In this document: positions 24,875 through 31,963 of the stretch, in pieces
Layout of the letters: every line of letters starts with the position of its first letter
How positions within the stretch are numbered: the first letter of the stretch is position 1
DNA from: Humitalea sp050632385
Lineage (GTDB): Bacteria > Pseudomonadota > Alphaproteobacteria > Acetobacterales > Acetobacteraceae
Assembly (NCBI RefSeq): GCF_050632385.1
Contig: NZ_CP192599.1
Location: 3,100,001 to 3,164,000, forward strand
Reading direction: 5' to 3'
Length of the DNA: 64,000 nucleotides
The notes under the pieces: generated by a model
Database searches by the model: none
Told to the model about the DNA's origin: nothing
What the model saw: the letters and a program-made list of their open reading frames with translations, nothing else
Program-made: the position numbers and the translations under genes

Positions 24875-26478
24875 CGTGGGCGCTCCATGATCTGGCCCAC
24901 ATAGGCCTGGGGAGCATAGAGCGAGACGGCAGCCGCCTGCATGTAGCGCATGACCGGCCCAGCCGCCGCGGTCATGCCGATACAAACGAACAGCAGCAGC
25001 AGCACCGGCGCGATCTCGACAGCGCCCACCCGCGGCACCGCGCGGTCGGAGGTTGCCCAGAGGTTGCGGATGCCGGCGCGCGTCATCGACAGGACCGTCG
25101 CGAAGCCCGACAGGATCAGCGCCGCCAGCAGTGCCCATCCACCCGGCGAGACAAGGGCCGGCCCCTCGACGAGGCCCGCCGGGTTCAGGATGCCGCTCAG
25201 CATCGCGAACTTGGCGATGAAGCCCGGCAGCGGCGGCAGGCCCGCCAGCAGCAGCGCGCAGCACAGGAAGCAGGCGCCCAGCACGGCCATCGTGGCGGGG
25301 ATCGGGGCGCCGGTCGCGTCATCCTCGACATCCTCCTCCTCGCCGTCGCCAAACGCCTCCAGCGTGACGGCCAGGACGTCGGCGCCGACCTCGCGGCCGC
25401 GCTCCAGCAACTCGATCAACAGGAAGAAGGCACCGATCGCGAGCGCCGAACTCGCCAGGTAGAATAGCGCCCCGCCGGTCACGGCGACCTGTCCCGCCCC
25501 CACGGCCGCCAGCAGTGTGCCGGAGGAGATGAACACGCTGGCCCCGGCCAGCCGCGGCAGGTCCTGCGTGGCCAGCACGCTGACGGCGCCGAAGAGGATG
25601 GTCGCGATGCCGCCCACCATCAGCCAAGTGCTGCCGAAGCCGGCGGAAACGCCCGTCTCCGGCCCGAAGAGCAGCAACACCAGCCGCAGCACGGCGTAGA
25701 TGCCGACCTTGCTCATCATCGAGAAGATCGCGGCCGACGGCGGGCTGGCCGCCGAATAGGTCGGGATCAGCCAAAAACCTATGGGCCACATCGCGGCCTT
25801 GGTCAGGAAGGCGATGCCCAGGATCGCGGCCCCTGCCTCCAGCAACGGCCGGTTGGCATCGGGCATCTGCGGGATGCGGGCGGCAAGGTCCGCCATGTTC
25901 AGCGTCCCCGTGACGCCATAGATCATGCTGACGCCGATCAGGAAGAGCAGCGATGCCGCCAGATTGACCGAGATATAGTGCAGCCCGGCCTTTACGCGCG
26001 CGACGCCTGAGCCGTGCAGCGCGAGGCCGTAGGAGGCGGCGAGCAGCACCTCGAAGAACACGAAAAGGTTGAACAGATCGCCCGTCAGGAAGGCGCCATT
26101 CAGCCCCATCAACTGGAACTGCAGCAGCGCATGGAAATGCGCCCCCATCCGCTGCCAGCGCGGCAGCGCGTAGAGCAATGCCGCGAGGCCGAGCAGCGCC
26201 GTCAGCATCAACAGCAGCGCCGAAAGCCGGTCCAGCATCAGGACAATGCCAAAACTCGCCGGCCAATCGCCGAGGCGATAGACGCTGACGGAAACCGGAC
26301 CGCCCGCATCGGCCCGGATCGCCAGCGCGATGGCGACGCCGAGCATGACAAGGATCGAGGCGATGCCCATCGCCGCCTTGAGCCGCGACCGCTGTTCGTC
26401 GAGCAGGACCATGATGGCGCCCATGATCAGCGGCAGCGCGATCGGCACGATCATCAGGTGCTGGTGCCAGCCGATCAT
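24871..26478 (-). CDS. mnhD: Mrp antiporter subunit D (complex-I NuoN/M-like)
   Basis: A 535-residue polytopic protein homologous to the antiporter-like subunits of respiratory complex I. It has about 14 hydrophobic segments, with the conserved FFEVLLAASYGLAL (Glu in TM5), ILGIAFLTKAAMWPIGFWL (Lys in TM7) and HYISVNLAASLLFL. It contributes one of the two proton/cation channels of the complex. A loop of about 20 residues rich in acidic residues (about FGDGEEEDVEDDATGA) interrupts the C-terminal half and is not typical. It is coupled to mnhC by ATGA. Confidence 0.93.
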   Translation of the reverse strand: MIGWHQHLMIVPIALPLIMGAIMVLLDEQRSRLKAAMGIASILVMLGVAIALAIRADAGGPVSVSVYRLGDWPASFGIVLMLDRLSALLLMLTALLGLAALLYALPRWQRMGAHFHALLQFQLMGLNGAFLTGDLFNLFVFFEVLLAASYGLALHGSGVARVKAGLHYISVNLAASLLFLIGVSMIYGVTGTLNMADLAARIPQMPDANRPLLEAGAAILGIAFLTKAAMWPIGFWLIPTYSAASPPSAAIFSMMSKVGIYAVLRLVLLLFGPETGVSAGFGSTWLMVGGIATILFGAVSVLATQDLPRLAGASVFISSGTLLAAVGAGQVAVTGGALFYLASSALAIGAFFLLIELLERGREVGADVLAVTLEAFGDGEEEDVEDDATGAPIPATMAVLGACFLCCALLLAGLPPLPGFIAKFAMLSGILNPAGLVEGPALVSPGGWALLAALILSGFATVLSMTRAGIRNLWATSDRAVPRVGAVEIAPVLLLLFVCIGMTAAAGPVMRYMQAAAVSLYAPQAYVGQIMERPR

Positions 26479-26819
26479 GACCGTGGGCGCCTTCCGTCCA
26501 CATGGTCGCCGCCGGTCAGGCCGCGTGCTGCCAGCATCACCACAAGGAACAGCGCCGTGGTGGCGAAGCCGATGACGATGGCCGTCAACACCAGCGACTG
26601 CGGCAGCGGATCGGCGAAGACCGCCGGATCGCCGACGGTGCCCGGTTCCAGGATCGGCGGCTTGCCGATCGGAAAGCGCCCCATGCTGAAGATGAAGAGA
26701 TTCACCGCATAGGACAGCAGCGCGAGCCCGATGATGAGCTGGAACGTGCGCGGCCGCATCAGCAGCCACACGCCGGAACCGCCCAGGATGCCGATCGCGA
26801 TGGCGAGGATCAGTTCCAT
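26475..26819 (-). CDS. mnhC: Mrp antiporter subunit C (NuoK-like)
   Basis: A 114-residue NuoK homologue with three membrane helices. It has GVWLLMRPRTFQLIIGLALL and NLFIFSMG, as in MrpC, followed by the DPLPQSLVLTAIVIGFA signature shared by MrpC proteins. The start overlaps the mrpAB stop by one base (TGATG), and the stop overlaps the mnhD start. Confidence 0.93.
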   Translation of the reverse strand: MELILAIAIGILGGSGVWLLMRPRTFQLIIGLALLSYAVNLFIFSMGRFPIGKPPILEPGTVGDPAVFADPLPQSLVLTAIVIGFATTALFLVVMLAARGLTGGDHVDGRRPRS

Positions 26820-29689
26820 CAGTCGTCTCCCATCCGGGCCAGGGCATCCGGCGGCGGGGGCGGCGCCGCGCGCTGGCTGCGCACCGACTGGTGCGCCAGC
26901 GCGATCAGGATCAGCACCGTCGCCCCGAAGACCAGGGCGAAGACGCCAAGGTCGAAGATCACGGCGCTCGCCAAGGGCAGCTTACCCAATAGCCCCAGGT
27001 CGGCGTAGTCGAAGTAGGAGGTCAGGAAGGGGCGGCCGAAGACCAGCGCCGCCGCCCCGGTGCCGGCGGCCAGCAACAGCCCGACCCCCATCCAGCGCAG
27101 CGGCAGGACGCGCAGATGATCGTCCAGCCAGCGCGTCCCGCCCGCCATGTATTGCAGCAGGATGCCGATCGACAGCATCAGCCCGGCGGCGAACCCGCCG
27201 CCCGGCTGGTCGTGCCCGCGCAACAGCAGGTAGATCGCGACCACGACGATGACCGGGAACAGCAGGCGCATGGTGACGGCGGGAACCAGCAGCCAGTCCC
27301 GCGCCTCGCCCCGCTGCTGGTCGGGCATGCCGACGCTTTCGGGTGCCGGGCGGAATCGACGCAGCAGCGCGAAGACGGTCAGCGCCACGACGCCAAGCAC
27401 GGTGATCTCGCCCAGCGTATCGAAGCCGCGGAAGTCGACGAGGATCACGTTGACCACGTTGGTCCCTCCCCCCTCCGTATAGGCACGCTCCAGGAAGTGG
27501 CGGGAGATGCCCTCGGGCGAAGCCCGGGTCATGGTGGCGTAGGAGACGGCCGTCAGCCCGACGCCGGCGGCGACGGAAATGCCCAGATCGCGCAGGCGCC
27601 GCAGCCGCGCCGGCAGCGCGTCGGAACTGGCATTCTCGGTCCGCTTGGGCAGCCAGCGCAGGCCGAGAAGCAGCAGAACGGCGCTCACCACCTCGACCAG
27701 CAACTGCGTCAGCGCGAGGTCCGGCGCGGAGAACCAGACGAAGGTCAAGCAACTGATCAGCCCGGTGCCGCCGAGGAGGATCACCGCGGCCAGGCGGTGG
27801 TACTTGGCCTGGTACGCGGCGGCGATGGCGCAGCCGCCGCCGACGAGCCACATCAGCGCGACGACGGGATCCACCGGGGTCAGCGTCGTCCCGCCGGCGG
27901 AGAGCCCGTGCGGCAGCAGCGCCAGCGTGGCGGCCAGGATCGCGATGCAGACCATGATGCGTAGCTGCATCTGCAACCCGTCCGTGGCCATCAACCGCTC
28001 CAGCCCTCGCGCGAAGCGCCAGGAGATGAAGACCATCACCTGGTCGAAGACGCGGCGGCCGTCGAAGCCGCTCAACAAGGGCGTGCCGTCGATGCCGGCC
28101 TTCAGGTGGCGGTAGAGCAGGCGATAGAGCAACACGCCGCCGGCCAGCGCCACCAGGCTCATCGCGAAGGGCAGGTTGAAGCCGTGCCAGACCGCCAGGC
28201 TGTAGTCCGGCGTGCCCGTGCCCAGTAGCGAGCGCACCGACACATCCAGCAGCGGGCCGATCGTGGCCGCGGGCAAGATGCCGACCACCATGCAGACGAA
28301 GACCAGGACCTCGACCGGCACGCGCATGAACTGCGGTGGCTCGTGCGGCTTCTTCGGCAGGTCGTCCGTCTCGGCACCGAAGAAGGCCCCGTGGATGAAG
28401 CGCAGCGAATAGGTGACGGCGAAGATGCTGGCGATGGTCGCCCCGGCCGGCAGGATGGCGTGCCAGGGGGTGCTCGCCGCCGTCAGCGCCTCGGTGAAGA
28501 ACATCTCCTTGGAGATGAACCCGTTCAGCAGCGGCACGCCGGCCATGGCGGCTGCGGCGACCAGCGCGAGGCGCGCGGTGAAGGGCATGGATTGGTTCAG
28601 GCCGGAAAGCCGTCTGATATCCCGCGTGCCCGTTTCATGGTCGATGATGCCCGCCGCCATGAAGAGCGAGGCCTTGAAGGTCGCGTGGTTCATCGTGTGG
28701 AAGACGGCCGCGACCATGGCGAGGTCACTGTTCAGGCCAAGCAGCAGCGTGATCAGCCCAAGATGGCTGATGGTCGAATAGGCCAGCAGCGCCTTCATGT
28801 CGTGCTGGAAAATGGCGACATAGGCGCCGAGCAGCAGCGTGAACAAGCCGACGGGGACGAGGATCCAGAACCAGGCGTCCGTCCCCGCCATGACCGGCCA
28901 AAGCCGCGTCATGAGGAAAATGCCGGCCTTCACCAGCGTCGCCGAATGCAAATAGGCGGAGACCGGAGTCGGCGCCGCCATCGCGCGTGGCAGCCAGAAG
29001 TGGAAGGGGAATTGCGCGCTTTTCGTCATGGCGCCGAGCAGGATCAGGATCAGCGTCGGCAGGTAGAGCGCATGTTCGCGGATCGTGTCGCCCGCGCGCA
29101 GCACATCGTCGAGGTCATAGCTGCCGACGATATGACCGAGCAGAAGCATGCCGGCGAAAAGTGCGAGGCCACCGCCCGCCGTGACGGTCAACGCCATGCG
29201 CGCGCCATCCCGCGCCGCCGCGTTGTTCTGCCAGTAGCCGATCAGCAGGAAGGAAAAGAGGCTGGTCAGTTCCCAGAAGAAGACGAGCTGGATCAGGTTC
29301 CCCGAAAGAACCAGCCCCATCATCGACCCCATGAAGGCCAGCAGGAAGGAGAAGAAGCGCGGGATCGGGTCGTCCGGTGACATGTAGTAGCGGGCGTAGA
29401 GCACAATCAGGAAGCCGATGCCCGACACCATCACGGCGAAGGCCGCGGCAAACCCATCCATCCGCAGGACGAGCGCGAGGCCAAGCTCCGGCACCCAGGG
29501 GATCTCGAAACGCGGCACTCTGCCGGCCGCCGTCGAGGAATAGGCCAGGATCACCAGCACCAGCGTCAGCAGGGTCACCGTGCCCGCGAGCCAAGCCTCC
29601 AGCCGCGCGCTTTGCGGCAGCACCATCGCGACAAGGGCACCGAGGAAGGGAAGCAGGACCGCTGCGACGAGGTAGAGGGTATCAGGCAT
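26819..29689 (-). CDS. mnhA: Fused Mrp antiporter subunits A and B
   Basis: A 956-residue fusion. Residues 1 to about 770 are MrpA: the NuoL-like core with FFWELTSLFSFLLIGYW, SAQFPFHFWLPRAMAAPTPVS and HATFKASLFMAAG, then the MrpA-specific C-terminal part. The remainder is the MrpB domain, recognised by GHDQPGGGFAAGL and YFDYADLGLLGKL. Such A-B fusions define group-2 (Pha-type) operons in Rhizobiales and other alphaproteobacteria. The complex exchanges Na+ (or K+) for H+ and supports pH and salt tolerance. AGGAG lies 13 nt before the ATG, and the ptsN-like gene ends 78 bp upstream. Confidence 0.94.
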   Translation of the reverse strand: MPDTLYLVAAVLLPFLGALVAMVLPQSARLEAWLAGTVTLLTLVLVILAYSSTAAGRVPRFEIPWVPELGLALVLRMDGFAAAFAVMVSGIGFLIVLYARYYMSPDDPIPRFFSFLLAFMGSMMGLVLSGNLIQLVFFWELTSLFSFLLIGYWQNNAAARDGARMALTVTAGGGLALFAGMLLLGHIVGSYDLDDVLRAGDTIREHALYLPTLILILLGAMTKSAQFPFHFWLPRAMAAPTPVSAYLHSATLVKAGIFLMTRLWPVMAGTDAWFWILVPVGLFTLLLGAYVAIFQHDMKALLAYSTISHLGLITLLLGLNSDLAMVAAVFHTMNHATFKASLFMAAGIIDHETGTRDIRRLSGLNQSMPFTARLALVAAAAMAGVPLLNGFISKEMFFTEALTAASTPWHAILPAGATIASIFAVTYSLRFIHGAFFGAETDDLPKKPHEPPQFMRVPVEVLVFVCMVVGILPAATIGPLLDVSVRSLLGTGTPDYSLAVWHGFNLPFAMSLVALAGGVLLYRLLYRHLKAGIDGTPLLSGFDGRRVFDQVMVFISWRFARGLERLMATDGLQMQLRIMVCIAILAATLALLPHGLSAGGTTLTPVDPVVALMWLVGGGCAIAAAYQAKYHRLAAVILLGGTGLISCLTFVWFSAPDLALTQLLVEVVSAVLLLLGLRWLPKRTENASSDALPARLRRLRDLGISVAAGVGLTAVSYATMTRASPEGISRHFLERAYTEGGGTNVVNVILVDFRGFDTLGEITVLGVVALTVFALLRRFRPAPESVGMPDQQRGEARDWLLVPAVTMRLLFPVIVVVAIYLLLRGHDQPGGGFAAGLMLSIGILLQYMAGGTRWLDDHLRVLPLRWMGVGLLLAAGTGAAALVFGRPFLTSYFDYADLGLLGKLPLASAVIFDLGVFALVFGATVLILIALAHQSVRSQRAAPPPPPDALARMGDD

Positions 29690-29767
29690 CGAGCGCCGGG
29701 ATCTCCTTTAGATTTGGCGTGCGGCGCGCCGTCCGTCGGGGCCGCCCGGCCCCCAGTGCCAGATCGA

Positions 29768-30229
29768 TCAGGCTTCGTGCCGGTCGGCCGCCAGAAGTGT
29801 CTGCAAGGCCTCTGTGGCGGAACGCGCTTCGCGGAGTTGCCGCGGCAACTGGTTGTCGCGCAGGACGCGGCAGATGTTCGACAGGGCCGGCAAAAAGCCT
29901 TCCGAGGCGGATTCCGGCCAGATGACCAGGAAGACGAGATCCACCGGCTCGCCATCGCGCGCGTCCATGTCGATCGCGCGCGTCAGCCGGGCCAGGATCG
30001 CCAAGGGCGTGTCCAGCCAATCCACCCGGGCATGGGGAAGCGCGACACCGCGCCCAAGGGCCGTCGACCCCAGTTTTTCACGCGCGAGGATGGCGTCGAG
30101 GACCCGGTCCTTCGGCTGGCTGATCCGGGCGGAGACCTCCGCCGCGAGCATCTCCAGTAGATCTTTTTTGTGGGAGGGCGAGAGGGAAAGGATTCCATTC
30201 GCTGCTGGAAAGAGATCTGCAATAGCCAT
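29768..30229 (-). CDS. ptsN: PtsN-like EIIA-Ntr domain protein
   Basis: A 153-residue PTS EIIA domain of the fructose/nitrogen type. The phosphorylated His is His66 in GVALPHARV, and LGRGVALPHA plus the hydrophobic strand DLVFLVIWPESA fit PtsN. PtsN proteins act through phosphorylation-dependent protein contacts and in several bacteria affect K+ transport. Placement directly upstream of a cation antiporter operon makes a regulatory link attractive, though no binding evidence can be seen. The alphaproteobacterial main ptsN normally sits beside rpoN/hpf; this one does not, so it may be a second copy. Confidence 0.83.
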   Translation of the reverse strand: MAIADLFPAANGILSLSPSHKKDLLEMLAAEVSARISQPKDRVLDAILAREKLGSTALGRGVALPHARVDWLDTPLAILARLTRAIDMDARDGEPVDLVFLVIWPESASEGFLPALSNICRVLRDNQLPRQLREARSATEALQTLLAADRHEA

Positions 30230-30695
30230 TGGTATCTTTACCCTTCGGCCGCCGGGGATCGGCCTTTGATTATCCTAACCTTAATACGCATTTAATTCCG
30301 CGGCTTCAATGCTCTTTCGATCGAGTGACGTGACTGCATGTTTCGGCGTGAGACCACCGAGCAATCTTCCGGCCAGGCAGAGCGAACGTGGAACACTGCG
30401 TCTGCCATGGTTCCACCTGAATGTCCCTCTCGCAGGTGCTGCATCGGCCCGGGATCGGCGGGATGCATCGGCGCAACGCAGCCGATCAATTTTGCAGAAC
30501 ACCATTACGCCGATAGGACCGCGGCTGATGTCCGCCAGGGTCATGTCCCACCGCGTGGTGTCGGAGCGATGATCCTCGGCGGATTGGTCCGCCGGGCATT
30601 CGCGCGATCACTTCGCCCCCACGCGTTAATCCGCTTCGTGGAGGCGATCGTGTTGGAAACCGGAGCCGAAAATCCGACATAAGACAACAAATCAA
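30230..30695. other. 466-bp spacer upstream of ptsN-like gene
   Basis: No convincing gene was found here. Several short open frames overlap on both strands, none with a recognisable motif or good ribosome site. The 30240-30300 part is AT-rich and should contain the ptsN/mrp promoter on the minus strand. The rest has codon-like GC content but no support for coding; it could be a decayed gene at the edge of the tRNA-bounded segment. Confidence 0.5.
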
Positions 30696-30771
30696 TGGTG
30701 TGCCCGGTGGGACTCGAACCCACGACCCCATGATTAAAAGTCACGTGCTCTACCGGCTGAGCTACGGGCAC
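30696..30771 (-). tRNA. tRNA-Lys (anticodon TTT)
   Basis: A complete 76-nt tRNA. The acceptor stem GTGCCCG/CGGGCAC pairs fully; the D arm is GCTC...GAGC; the anticodon stem CGTGA/TCATG (one G-T pair) encloses CTTTTAA with anticodon TTT; the T arm GTGGG/CCCAC encloses TTCGAGT. The 3' end reads A-CCA, with CCA encoded. Its 3' end points toward the ptsN/mrp segment, and its 3' part is duplicated at 23518-23563. Confidence 0.96.
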
Positions 30772-30848
30772 AAGCTGTGGACGCTGCAAAGCGCGCCCGG
30801 GGCCGATACGTCAACCCCGCGCGCGCCGCAATGCGCCAGGCGGGTAAA

Positions 30849-31424
30849 TCAGGCGGGCACGTCAGCCGCGACGCGCATGCGCACCAGGCGGTCGACCGGC
30901 TGTGCCACCGTGCCGCTGCCGCCGGCGCCACGCTTGATCTTGTCCACCACATCCATGCCCGACACGACCTGGCCCCAAATCGTGTACTGACCATCGAGCG
31001 ACGGCGCCGGCGCGAACATGATGAAGAACTGGCTATTGGCGCTGTTCGGGTCGCTGCTGCGCGCCGCGCCCACGGTTCCGCGCAGGAACCGTGCCCGCGC
31101 CGGAGGGCTGAACTCGGCCGGCACGTTCGGAAGGCGCGAGCCCCCCGTGCCGGTCCCGGTCGGGTCGCCGCCCTGCGCCATGAAACCCTCGATCACCCGA
31201 TGGAAGGGCGTGTTGTCGTAGAAGCCCTGGCGGGTCAGTGCCTTGATCTGCTCGACATGCTTGGGCGCCAGGTCCGGGCGCAGCCGGATCACGACGCGGC
31301 CGTCCTTCAGGTCCATGTACAGCGTGTTCTCGAGGTCGGGCGCAGCCTGGGCCTCGGCGGTTTCGTCGGTCATCATCGTTCCCATGGTGGCAAGAGTGGC
31401 GGCAATCAGGGTGCGTTTGTGCAT
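30849..31424 (-). CDS. Exported cyclophilin-type peptidyl-prolyl isomerase
   Basis: A 191-residue cyclophilin that speeds cis-trans isomerisation of Xaa-Pro bonds. An N-terminal signal (MHKRTLIAATLATMGTMM, likely cleaved near AEA-Q) places it in the periplasm. Active-site stretches are FHRVIEGFMAQGGDPTGTG (catalytic Arg and the F..Q pair), NSQFFIMFAPAP and the LDGQYTIWGQVVSGMDVV segment. The start at 31424 lies 38 bp after coaD in the same direction; a longer frame would overlap coaD. It may therefore be cotranscribed with gyrA-coaD. Confidence 0.91.
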   Translation of the reverse strand: MHKRTLIAATLATMGTMMTDETAEAQAAPDLENTLYMDLKDGRVVIRLRPDLAPKHVEQIKALTRQGFYDNTPFHRVIEGFMAQGGDPTGTGTGGSRLPNVPAEFSPPARARFLRGTVGAARSSDPNSANSQFFIMFAPAPSLDGQYTIWGQVVSGMDVVDKIKRGAGGSGTVAQPVDRLVRMRVAADVPA

Positions 31425-31462
31425 GGTCCAGGCTCCCTGTCGGGTTGTGGTGTCAAACAGGC

Positions 31463-31963
31463 TCAGGCGCGGACACGCGCCAGCGTGCGTTCCAGCGTCA
31501 GCGCGGGCACGAAACTGGCGATATCCCCGCCGAGCTGCGCGATCTCCTTGACGAAGCGCGAGGAGATGAACTGGTTCGTCTCGCTCGCCATCAGGAAGAC
31601 CGTCTCGATCCCGGGATCGAGACGATGGTTCATGCCGGCCATCTGGAACTCGTAGTCGAAATCCGACACGGCCCGCAGCCCGCGCACGATCATCGATGCG
31701 CCGACCTCCTTGGCGAAGCCGATCAGCAGGCCCTGGAACGGCAGCACATCGACCTTGCATCCGGTGCGGGCCGCGATGACCGCGGTTTCCGCACGGACCA
31801 GCTCGACCCGTTCCTCCAGCGGAAACAGCGGCCCCTTGCCGATATTGACCGAGACGCCGACGACCAGCCGGTCGCACAGCCTGGCGGCGCGGCCGATGAC
31901 ATCGACATGCCCATTGGTGACGGGGTCGAAGGTGCCGGGATAAAGCCCCGTCCGCTCACTCAT
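31463..31963 (-). CDS. coaD: Phosphopantetheine adenylyltransferase
   Basis: A 166-residue PPAT that transfers AMP from ATP to 4'-phosphopantetheine, the penultimate step of CoA synthesis. The nucleotidyltransferase motif TNGH (16-19) is present in GTFDPVTNGHVDVI. VRGLRAVSDFDYEFQMAGMN and the ISSRFVKEIA segment are family hallmarks. The start overlaps the end of gyrA by 8 bp, so expression is probably coupled to gyrase. Confidence 0.96.
   Translation of the reverse strand: MSERTGLYPGTFDPVTNGHVDVIGRAARLCDRLVVGVSVNIGKGPLFPLEERVELVRAETAVIAARTGCKVDVLPFQGLLIGFAKEVGASMIVRGLRAVSDFDYEFQMAGMNHRLDPGIETVFLMASETNQFISSRFVKEIAQLGGDIASFVPALTLERTLARVRA

Noticed and set aside
31425..31877. N-terminal extension of the cyclophilin
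   Set aside because: It overlaps coaD in another frame and precedes the clear signal peptide at 31424.
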